From contig DASUZD010000348.1 in NCBI GenBank assembly GCA_036377055.1, forward strand, positions 1 to 11,382: a DNA stretch of 11,382 nucleotides, given 5' to 3'. Below are positions 5,821 through 11,382 of this stretch, piece after piece; within the stretch, counting starts at the first letter, position 1, and every line of letters starts with the position of its first letter. The stretch is from DASUZD01 sp036377055 (lineage in GTDB: Bacteria; Actinomycetota; Thermoleophilia; Gaiellales; Gaiellaceae). The position numbers and the translations under genes are program-made. A model generated the notes under the pieces. That model had not been told where the DNA came from. It ran no database searches and saw only the letters and a list, made by a program, of their open reading frames with translations.

Positions 5821-7036
5821 GCTCGAACGCCTCGTGCAACGCGCGGACGGCGCGCTCCACCTGGTCGCTCTGGATGTGGCACGCGATCTTGATCGGCGAG
5901 GTGCTCACGACAGCCGGCTGGATTCCCTGCTCCTCGAGCGTCGCAAACACACGGGCGGCGACGCCGGGGTGACTCTTCATTCCCGCTCCGACGAGGCTCA
6001 CCTTCCCGAGGTCGTGCCGCGCCGACCACGGGCTCGCGAGCCTGTCCAGCGCGGCCACGGCCGCGTCGGCGTCCTCGACCGGGGCCGAGAAGACGATGTC
6101 GGCGTCGGTGCTGACGATCGTGTCCACGTTCACGTTCGCGTCGGCGAGCGCGCCGAAGAGGCTCGCCGGCGGCGCGCCCTCCACGCGGTACACCGTCTCG
6201 TGGCGCTGGTGCACGACCGCGGAGATGAGCGCCTTCTCGAGCATCGGATCGTCCTCCTCCCGAATCCAGGTTCCGTCGCCGTCGTCGAACGTCGAGCGAA
6301 CGTGGAGCTTCACGTTGTGGTTACGGGCGACCTCGATCGAGCGGGTCGCCATGACCTCTGCGCCGGACGAGGCCATCTCGAGCATCTCCTCGAACGACAC
6401 GACCTCCAGCTTCCGGGCGCCCGGGACGACGCGCGGGTCGGCGGTGAACACGCCCGCGACGTCCGTGAAGATCTCGCACACGTCTGCGCCGATCGCGGCC
6501 GCGAGCGCGACGGCCGTCGTGTCCGAGCCGCCGCGGCCGAGGGTCGTGATGTCGAAGTCGGTCGAGATCCCTTGGAAGCCGGCCACGAGCACGATCCGGT
6601 CCTCGTCGAGCGCCTGGTGGATGCGACGCGCGCGGACGTCGACGATCTTCGCCTTCCCGTGGACCGTGTCGGTGACGATTCCTGCCTGCGACCCGGTCAG
6701 CGACAGGGCCTGCGCGCCCAGGTCCTCGATCGCCATCTCCGCGAGGGCGCAGGAGATGCGCTCGCCGACCGAGATCAGCATGTCGAGCGCGCGCGGCTTC
6801 GGCGCGGGGGAGATCTCGTGCGCCTGCCGGATCAGGTCGTCCGTCGTGTGGCCCATCGCGGAGAGGACGGCCACGACCCGCGTGCCGCCGCGCTTCGCGT
6901 CGACGAGCCGCCGCGCGACCGCCTTCAGCTTCTCGTGGTCGCCGACCGACGTCCCGCCGAACTTCATCACGATGGTCCCCGCGTGCGGCGGAGCCTGCTC
7001 GACAGCGGGAAGGAGCTCGAAGTCGGTCGTCGCCAT
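5813..7036 (-). CDS. lysC: Aspartate kinase (alpha subunit) with C-terminal ACT domains
   Basis: 407 residues. It phosphorylates aspartate with ATP as the first step of aspartate-family amino-acid synthesis. Kinase motifs are KFGGTS (25-30), SVGERIS (89-95), TTLGRGGSDTTA (164-175), DVAGVFTADPR (192-202) and MASSGAEVM (221-229). Two ACT domains follow (about 270-335 and 345-405), including VSLVGAGMKSHPG (346-358), the site of feedback control in this family. The residue run STSPIKIACHI replaces the more usual STSEIKISVL. I kept the ATG at 7036, but the 23 residues before KFGG are longer than usual. A start at GTG 6970 or ATG 6967, with GGGG nearby, is possible. A second in-frame start at 6244 probably yields a separate beta subunit. 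recR ends 17 bases upstream. Confidence 0.95.
   Translation of the reverse strand: MATTDFELLPAVEQAPPHAGTIVMKFGGTSVGDHEKLKAVARRLVDAKRGGTRVVAVLSAMGHTTDDLIRQAHEISPAPKPRALDMLISVGERISCALAEMAIEDLGAQALSLTGSQAGIVTDTVHGKAKIVDVRARRIHQALDEDRIVLVAGFQGISTDFDITTLGRGGSDTTAVALAAAIGADVCEIFTDVAGVFTADPRVVPGARKLEVVSFEEMLEMASSGAEVMATRSIEVARNHNVKLHVRSTFDDGDGTWIREEDDPMLEKALISAVVHQRHETVYRVEGAPPASLFGALADANVNVDTIVSTDADIVFSAPVEDADAAVAALDRLASPWSARHDLGKVSLVGAGMKSHPGVAARVFATLEEQGIQPAVVSTSPIKIACHIQSDQVERAVRALHEAFELG
6242..6260 (-). promoter_or_regulatory. Internal Shine-Dalgarno and in-frame ATG in lysC: probable beta-subunit start
   Basis: On the minus strand GGAGGAGG (6260-6253) is followed after 8 bases by ATG (6244-6242), in frame with lysC at residue 265 (D-P-M-L-E-K-A). 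Translation from here would give a 143-residue protein made of the two ACT domains (5813-6244). In Corynebacterium glutamicum and Bacillus subtilis aspartate kinase II, such an internal start produces the beta subunit of an alpha2beta2 enzyme, at the equivalent position just before the ACT domains. Confidence 0.7.
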
Positions 7037-7053
7037 CGCGCAGAAGTCTAGGT

Positions 7054-7644
7054 CTACATCTCGCGGCGCCCCGCGAGGGCGCGCCCGAGCGTGACCTCGT
7101 CCGCGTACTCGAGGTCCCCGCCGACGGGCAGGCCGCTTGCGAGCCGTGTCACGCGAACCCGGCCGCGCAGCCGATCGGCGAGGTACGCGGCCGTGGCCTC
7201 GCCGGTCATGTTCGGGTTGGTCGCCAAGACGACCTCCTCGACGCCGTTACGCTCGACACGGCCGAGGAGCTCGTCGATCCGGAGGTGCTGCGGCTCGACG
7301 CCGTCGAGCGGCGAGAGTGCGCCCCCGAGCACGTGGTAGAGGCCCCGGAACTCATGTGTGCGCTCGAGTGAGACGAGGTCGACCGGCTGCTCGACGACGC
7401 AGACGACCGAGTGGTCGCGCCGCGAATCGACGCAGATCGTGCACAGCTCCTCCTCGGTCAGGTTGCCGCACTCGCGGCAGAAGCGGACGCGGGCCTTCAC
7501 CTCCTCGATCGCCGCGGCGAGGGCGAGCGCCTCGTCCTTTCCGACCTGGAGCAGGTGAAAAGCGAGGCGTTGCGCGGTCCGCGTCCCGATCCCGGGAAGC
7601 CGCGTCAGCTGGGCCACGAGGTTGTCCACAGCGGGGCCGAACAC
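7054..7644 (-). CDS. recR: Recombination mediator protein RecR
   Basis: 196 residues, the normal family length of about 198. RecR works with RecO (and RecF) to load RecA at single-strand gaps. The helix-hairpin-helix region is LPGIGTRTAQRLAFHLL (16-32). The zinc finger is C56-x2-C59...C68-x2-C71. The Toprim domain includes VVCVVEQP (80-87), YHVLGGALSPLDG (103-115) and ATNPNMTGEATAAYL (141-155). The C-terminal TRLASGLPVGGDLEYADEV segment (166-184) is conserved. The frame stays open far upstream to about 8280, but that extension is low-complexity Arg/Glu/Arg-type shadow sequence. GTG at 7644 gives the family's usual N-terminus. In most bacteria ybaB lies directly before recR; here two opposite-strand genes lie between them. 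Confidence 0.96.
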   Translation of the reverse strand: MFGPAVDNLVAQLTRLPGIGTRTAQRLAFHLLQVGKDEALALAAAIEEVKARVRFCRECGNLTEEELCTICVDSRRDHSVVCVVEQPVDLVSLERTHEFRGLYHVLGGALSPLDGVEPQHLRIDELLGRVERNGVEEVVLATNPNMTGEATAAYLADRLRGRVRVTRLASGLPVGGDLEYADEVTLGRALAGRREM

Positions 7645-7668
7645 GGCTCCATTGTGCCTGCCTCGATC

Positions 7669-7674
7669 GGAGGG
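7669..7674 (+). promoter_or_regulatory. Shine-Dalgarno deciding the GTG 7684 start of the ligase gene
   Basis: GGAGGG at 7669-7674 ends 9 bases before GTG 7684. The upstream frame is open back to 7411, through the recR region, so this site and the onset of ligase-like sequence fix the start. Only 39 bases separate this start from the divergent recR start, and no clear promoter hexamers are visible in them. Confidence 0.65.
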
Positions 7675-7683
7675 ACCTACAGT

Positions 7684-9507
7684 GTGAGAATCGCCACTGT
7701 CGCCGAGACTCTCACCCCGAGCGAGCGCTTGCGTCCCGCGGCGACGGCCGTGCTCGTCGGCGGCGCGATCGTCGCGACCTCGAGCGCCGGCGGCGCGTAC
7801 TTCCCCGAGAGCTGGGGCTGGAGCGGCCTCGCCTTCCTCGCCGCGCTCGCGCTCGTGCTGCTGCTCGCGCACTCGATCGCGTTCTCGCGTCTCGAGCTGG
7901 CGTTCGTCGGCGCGGTCGCGGCGTTCACGGCCTGGGTCGCGCTCTCGACGATCTGGTCGCGGAGCGTCACGCGGACGCTGCTCGAGCTGGAGCGCGACCT
8001 CGTCTACGTCGCCGCCGTCGCGGCGCTGCTGACGCTCGCCGCGCGGTGCTCGGCTCGGTGGATGCTCGCGGCGGTCCCGGCGGGGAGCGCCGTCATCTGT
8101 GCGTGGGCCCTCACGAGCCGCACATCGACCGGCGGCCGGCTCGTCGGGCCGATCGGCTACTGGAACGCGCTCGGGCTTCTCGCCGCCATCGGAGCGCTGG
8201 TCGCGCTCGGCTTCGCGGTCGAGGGAGCGCGCCGCGGGACCGCAGCTGCCGCGCCCGTCCTCTTCGTCGCGACGCTCCATCTCACCTACAGCCGCGGCGC
8301 CTGGCTCGTGCTGGCCGCGGGTCTGCTCGTCCAGCTCGCGCTTTCGCCCGCCCGGATGCGGCTCGTCGCGACCGTCCTCGTGCTCGCGCCGGCGTGTGCT
8401 CTCGCGGTCGAGCTGGCCTCGCGCTGGGACGGCGTTCGCTTTCGGCTCGGGCTAGCGCTGCTCGCACTCGCGGCCTCGGCGGCGCCGTCGCTCGTCGACA
8501 GTCTCGAGCGTCGTGTCCGCATCGGGCCGCGCGTCCGGCGAACTGCGACGATCGCCGCAGCCGTCGTGGGCCTCGCGTTCGTGGCCTTCGCGCTCGTCCG
8601 CGCGGGCGGTCTCGGATCGACCGCCTCGCGCGCGTACCGCTCGTTCACGGGCCCTGCGCCGACGACCGGCGCGAAAGGTAGGACGCTCCTCAGCGTGTCG
8701 AGCGCCGGCCGCGCCGAGTACTGGGGCGTAGCGTGGCGCGACTTTCGCCACCACCCAATCGTCGGCTCCGGCGCCGGCACCTTCGCGCTTGCCTGGGATC
8801 GCGACCGGCACACGGTCTACGACGTGCTCGACGCGCACAGCCTCTACATCGAGGTGCTCGGCGAAATGGGAGTCGTCGGCCTGCTGCTCGTCGCGGGCAT
8901 CGCCTTCACGCCTCTGCTCGCCCTGCGGAGGGCGCCGCGGAGCGGAGTGATCGCGGCCGCAGCCGGCGCGTACGTCGCGTTCCTGCTGCACGCCGGCCTC
9001 GACTGGGACTGGGAGGTGCCGGCCGTGACCTTCCCCGGGCTGGCCTGCGGCTGCGTGCTCCTCGTCGCGGCACGCGAGAACGCCGTCGGGCTCAGCCTGC
9101 GCACGCGGGCGGCCGTCCTCTGCGCGGTGGGCGTCGTCGCCGCGTTCGTGACCTTCACCTACGTCGGGAACGTCGACCTCGCGCGAGGCACGCGCGCGTA
9201 CGACCGAGGCCAGTTCGCGGACGCGATTGCACAGGCGGAGCGGGCGGCACGACTCCTCCGCTGGTCGGCCGATCCGTGGCACCTGCGCGGGGACGCGGAG
9301 TCAGGGCTGATCGACCGCGAGGCGGCCCACCGCAGCTACCTGCGCGCGGTCGAGCTCGACCCGCACGACTGGCGCCTCTGGTACGACGTGGGCATGTCGG
9401 GGCGGGGGGCGGAGCGCAAGGCCGCCCTGGCCCGCGCGGCGCGGCTGAACCCGCTGGCCCGCGAGATCCTCGGGCTGAAGCAGCTTTCCTCTCGCGGCCA
9501 GCCGTGA
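7684..9507 (+). CDS. O-antigen ligase/polymerase-like polytopic membrane protein with C-terminal TPR-like tail
   Basis: 607 residues. About ten or more hydrophobic segments span residues 17 to about 495; a larger extramembrane loop at about 310-380 is followed by the signature region. Family hallmarks are GYWNALG (158-164), TYSRGAW (201-207), and the Wzy_C block R343-xx-YW...HHPIVGSGAGTF (356-367) with DAHSLYIEVLGEMGVVGL (383-400). These are typical of O-antigen ligases (WaaL) and related polysaccharide polymerases that transfer glycan from undecaprenyl pyrophosphate. After the last membrane segment, residues about 499-600 form TPR-like helical pairs (ARGTRAYDRGQFADAIAQAE; SYLRAVELDPHDWRLWYDVG). 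An actinobacterium has no LPS, so the acceptor is more likely an exopolysaccharide, wall glycan or protein. The gene lies on the opposite strand to its neighbours and shares a unit with the cNMP-binding gene 13 bases downstream. Confidence 0.88.
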   Translation: MRIATVAETLTPSERLRPAATAVLVGGAIVATSSAGGAYFPESWGWSGLAFLAALALVLLLAHSIAFSRLELAFVGAVAAFTAWVALSTIWSRSVTRTLLELERDLVYVAAVAALLTLAARCSARWMLAAVPAGSAVICAWALTSRTSTGGRLVGPIGYWNALGLLAAIGALVALGFAVEGARRGTAAAAPVLFVATLHLTYSRGAWLVLAAGLLVQLALSPARMRLVATVLVLAPACALAVELASRWDGVRFRLGLALLALAASAAPSLVDSLERRVRIGPRVRRTATIAAAVVGLAFVAFALVRAGGLGSTASRAYRSFTGPAPTTGAKGRTLLSVSSAGRAEYWGVAWRDFRHHPIVGSGAGTFALAWDRDRHTVYDVLDAHSLYIEVLGEMGVVGLLLVAGIAFTPLLALRRAPRSGVIAAAAGAYVAFLLHAGLDWDWEVPAVTFPGLACGCVLLVAARENAVGLSLRTRAAVLCAVGVVAAFVTFTYVGNVDLARGTRAYDRGQFADAIAQAERAARLLRWSADPWHLRGDAESGLIDREAAHRSYLRAVELDPHDWRLWYDVGMSGRGAERKAALARAARLNPLAREILGLKQLSSRGQP

Positions 9508-9520
9508 CAGAATCGCACCC

Positions 9521-9910
9521 GTGGACGCTGCCCGTCTCCAGTCGGTCCCGCTGTTCGCGTCGCTCAGCGACCACGACCGGCAGCGGGTCGCGCTCTGGAC
9601 GGACGAGATCGACGTGCCCGCCGGGAAGGAGCTGGCCACCGAAGGCGAGCTCGCGTACGAGTTCTTCGTGATTCTCGACGGCACCGCCGAGGTGACGCAC
9701 GACGGCGAGACGGTCGCCGAGCTCGGTCCGAACGACTTCTTCGGCGAGATCGGCCTGCTCGAGTCGGAGCGGCGGACAGCGACGGTGACCGCGAAGACGC
9801 CCATGCGGGCGATCGTCATGTTCGGGCCGAACTTCCGCCACGTCGAGCGCGAGATGCCCGAGCTGGCGCACCAGATCCGGACGGCGATCCAGGAGCGGAT
9901 AACCCGCTAG
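9521..9910 (+). CDS. Stand-alone cyclic nucleotide-binding domain protein
   Basis: 129 residues, a single CRP/cAMP-binding-type beta barrel. The N-terminal helix LQSVPLFASLSDHDRQRVA leads into the barrel (about 30-100). The phosphate-binding cassette is FFGEIGLLESERRTATV (73-89) with E76 and R85 in the ribose- and phosphate-contacting positions, so nucleotide binding looks intact. No helix-turn-helix follows; the C-terminus is one helix (about 103-127). It is therefore not a CRP-type transcription factor but a sensor module that probably acts through a partner. The GTG at 9521 starts 13 bases after the ligase stop, implying co-expression. Its TAG (9908-9910) abuts the stop of convergent ybaB with no gap. 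The ligand (cAMP, cGMP or another) cannot be read from the sequence. Confidence 0.9.
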   Translation: MDAARLQSVPLFASLSDHDRQRVALWTDEIDVPAGKELATEGELAYEFFVILDGTAEVTHDGETVAELGPNDFFGEIGLLESERRTATVTAKTPMRAIVMFGPNFRHVEREMPELAHQIRTAIQERITR

Positions 9911-10231
9911 CTACATCCCTGGGAGGCCCAGGCCCCCCAGGCCGCCCATCATCCCGCCGAGCCGCGACTCCATCAGGCTCTGCGCCGACCGGAGCGCCTC
10001 GTTCACCGCCGCGAGGATCGTGTCGCCGAGCATCTCCGGATCGTCCGGGTCGATCGCCTCCGGCGCGATCTTGATCTCGATGACCTCGAGCGCGCCGTTC
10101 GCCTTCACCGTCACCATCCCGCCCCCCGCGGAGGCCTCGACGGTCTCGCTCGCCAGCTCCTCCTGGGCCTTCGCCATCTGCTCCTGCATCTGCGCGACCT
10201 GCTGAAGCATCTTGTTCATGTCCATTCCCAC
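9911..10231 (-). CDS. ybaB: YbaB/EbfC family nucleoid-associated protein
   Basis: 106 residues. It is a small dimeric DNA-binding protein found beside dnaX and recR in many bacteria. The N-terminal helix contains Met/Gln-rich heptads (MNKMLQQVAQMQEQMAKAQEELA, split around residues 5-27). The conserved core is VEASAGGGMVTVKANG (31-46), then EIKI.PEAIDPDDPEMLGD (52-70) and ILAAVNEAL. The C-terminus is Gly/Met/Leu-rich (92-106), as is common in the family. The GTG at 10231 is preceded 5 bases away by GGAGGAG (10243-10237). The ATG at 10225 is possible but is 11 bases from it. dnaX ends 2 bases upstream, so the two are coupled. Confidence 0.95.
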   Translation of the reverse strand: MGMDMNKMLQQVAQMQEQMAKAQEELASETVEASAGGGMVTVKANGALEVIEIKIAPEAIDPDDPEMLGDTILAAVNEALRSAQSLMESRLGGMMGGLGGLGLPGM

Positions 10232-10233
10232 GG

Positions 10234-11382
10234 CTACTCCTCCAGTTCCTGGGCGTCGAACGTGTCCTTGAAGAGCGAGACGAACTCCTCCTCGGTCTGC
10301 GCGATCTCCTCCTCGGCCTGCGACGAGGCCTCGCCGACCTCGTAGGTGACGTCGAGCCGCCGTCCGGTCAGCTCGTAGAGCGCGTCCTTCAGCAGCGTCG
10401 TGCTTTTCGGGTCTTCGGCCTGGTCACGCGCGAACCGCGCGCCCGGCGGGAACTCGAGGGTCAGCGTGTCGGCGGCGAGGTCGGCCGGGTGCGCCTCGCG
10501 GAGGACGGACGCGACCGGGATCGACCGCCTCTCGACCTCGGGGATCACGCTCCGCTGCCACGCCTCCTGGAGCTGCTCGAGCTCAACCGATGGTGGGGCG
10601 GTGACCGTCGCCTGCGGCGCAGGGGGCTCGGGCGCGGGTGCGTGCGCCGCGCCGGGCCGCTGCTCGAGCTGCTCGAGGCGGTAGGCGATGGACTCGCGCG
10701 AAAGGTCGGCGGCAGGACGCGTCACCTTCACGAGCGCCAGCTCGAGCGGCAGCCGTGGGTCGCCGCCCTGGCGCATGTCGTCGACGGCGACGGCCAGCAG
10801 GTCGCAGAGCCGGAGGACGGTCGCCTCGCCGAGCTGGTTCGCCTGGGCGTGCAGCCGCTCGCGAGTCTCCTCGGTCACGGGCAGCGACTCGGGCACCTCG
10901 CCAACGTGCTGGACGAGCATCAGGTGCCGCAGGTGCTCGAGCAGGTCGGTGACGAGGCGGCCGATGTCCTGCCCCTGTTCGGAAAGGTCTTCGACGAACG
11001 TGAGGGCGCCGGCGGTGTCGTGGTCGACGACGAGGTCGCAGAGGCGGAACAGCGCGTCCTCCTCGACTGTGCCGAAGAGCTGAAGCACAGCCTGGACCGT
11101 CACCTGCTTCTCGGTCGCGGCGGCGAGCTGGTCGAGGGCGGAGACCGCGTCCCGGTACGCGCCCCGCGCGCTGCGAGCGATCAGCGCCAGGGCCTGGTCG
11201 GGCGCCTCGATCGACTCGCCGTCCGCGATCGTTCGGAGCACCCTCACGAGCTCCTGGAGCCGCGGGCGCTGGAAGACGAACGTCTGGCAGCGAGAGCGAA
11301 CGGTCGGGAGCACCTTGCCGAGGTCGGTCGTGCAGAAGACGAAGACGAGGTGGGGCGGAGGCTCCTCGATCAGCTTCAGGAG
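10234..11382 (-). CDS. dnaX: DNA polymerase III gamma/tau subunit, C-terminal part (5' end outside window)
   Basis: 382 residues are visible; the N-terminal Walker A part lies beyond the right edge. The sequence begins inside the AAA+ domain with LLKLIEEPPPHLVFVFCTTD (1-20), the Walker-B-distal/sensor-1 region, then RSRCQ (29-33), which holds the arginine finger. Domain III carries SARGAYRDAVSALDQL, a clamp-loader signature. The C-terminal region has a Pro/Ala-rich linker (about 240-265) and a further domain ending in an acidic tail EEEIAQTEEEFVSLFKD...AQELEE, a layout seen in actinobacterial DnaX. No A-rich slippery heptamer of the E. coli frameshift type is visible, so I see no sign of a shorter gamma form. 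It heads the dnaX-ybaB pair. Confidence 0.95.
   Translation of the reverse strand, partial: LLKLIEEPPPHLVFVFCTTDLGKVLPTVRSRCQTFVFQRPRLQELVRVLRTIADGESIEAPDQALALIARSARGAYRDAVSALDQLAAATEKQVTVQAVLQLFGTVEEDALFRLCDLVVDHDTAGALTFVEDLSEQGQDIGRLVTDLLEHLRHLMLVQHVGEVPESLPVTEETRERLHAQANQLGEATVLRLCDLLAVAVDDMRQGGDPRLPLELALVKVTRPAADLSRESIAYRLEQLEQRPGAAHAPAPEPPAPQATVTAPPSVELEQLQEAWQRSVIPEVERRSIPVASVLREAHPADLAADTLTLEFPPGARFARDQAEDPKSTTLLKDALYELTGRRLDVTYEVGEASSQAEEEIAQTEEEFVSLFKDTFDAQELEE

Noticed and set aside
5417..7051. Long plus-strand open frame of 544 codons opposite asd and lysC
   Set aside because: It is antisense to two well-conserved genes. Its Arg/Ala/His/Asp-rich low-complexity translation is typical of a high-GC shadow frame.
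7037..7053. Possible lysine riboswitch upstream of lysC
   Set aside because: Only 17 bases separate recR from lysC, far too short for a lysine riboswitch aptamer.
7645..8280. N-terminal extension of recR giving a 408-residue protein
   Set aside because: The extra sequence is Arg/Glu/Asp low-complexity and antisense to the ligase gene. GTG 7644 gives the normal RecR length and N-terminus.
8452..9282. Minus-strand open frame of 276 codons opposite the ligase gene
   Set aside because: Charged low-complexity translation without recognisable motifs; the plus strand carries a clear membrane-protein family.
1..11382. CRISPR arrays, tRNA or rRNA genes, insertion sequences, toxin-antitoxin or defence systems
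   Set aside because: I found no regularly spaced repeats, tRNA-like cloverleaf, transposase motifs or defence-gene signatures on either strand.

Overview
The window is a dense, very GC-rich bacterial chromosome segment. Genes overlap by 1-8 bases, GTG and TTG starts are common, and codon third positions are strongly G/C. The minus-strand order dnaX, ybaB, recR, lysC, asd is a familiar actinobacterial arrangement (from memory, mycobacteria have all five in this order but spread out). The GNAT-like protein at 3355-3975 also resembles actinobacterial relatives. An unconventional (type E) succinate dehydrogenase alongside these points to a deep actinobacterial lineage such as Thermoleophilia/Gaiellales. 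That placement is inference; there is no rRNA or other marker to settle it.

Layout. (1) 1-2072, plus strand: the 3' end of sdhA, then sdhB, then an HdrB-like subunit with two CCG domains. Each stop overlaps the next start by one base. (2) 2073-2231: a gene-free spacer packed with hairpins and an imperfect direct repeat. (3) 2232-3975, plus strand: a membrane-anchored YkuE-like metallophosphoesterase, a one-domain Asp23/Gls24 protein and a GNAT-like protein, again with one-base overlaps. (4) 4074-4317, plus strand: two tiny overlapping ORFs encoding charged helical peptides. (5) 4318-4391: a short convergent spacer with a hairpin. (6) 4392-7644, minus strand, read right to left: recR, lysC, asd and a beta-carbonic anhydrase, which look like one transcription unit. 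(7) 7684-9910, plus strand: an O-antigen-ligase-like membrane protein with a TPR-like tail, then a stand-alone cyclic-nucleotide-binding domain. (8) 9911-11382, minus strand: ybaB and the 3' two-thirds or so of dnaX.

How the genes work together. The sdh genes encode the catalytic and electron-transfer parts of a succinate:quinone oxidoreductase whose quinone-side subunit is HdrB-like rather than a cytochrome b anchor. lysC and asd carry out the first and second committed steps from aspartate toward lysine, threonine, methionine and diaminopimelate. The carbonic anhydrase next to asd could supply bicarbonate for oxaloacetate/aspartate synthesis. dnaX, ybaB and recR belong to replication and recombinational repair. 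The ligase/cNMP pair lies on the opposite strand and splits ybaB from recR, so it looks like an insertion into an old operon.

Most genes are recognisable housekeeping or accessory genes. The observations most worth a second look are: the extra cluster cysteine in SdhB; the hairpin-filled spacer; the paired micro-ORFs; the carbonic anhydrase whose catalytic cysteine precedes its first ATG, implying a CTG start; an internal translation start in lysC with an excellent Shine-Dalgarno sequence; and the ligase/cNMP pair. I see no CRISPR array, tRNA, rRNA, insertion sequence or defence system.
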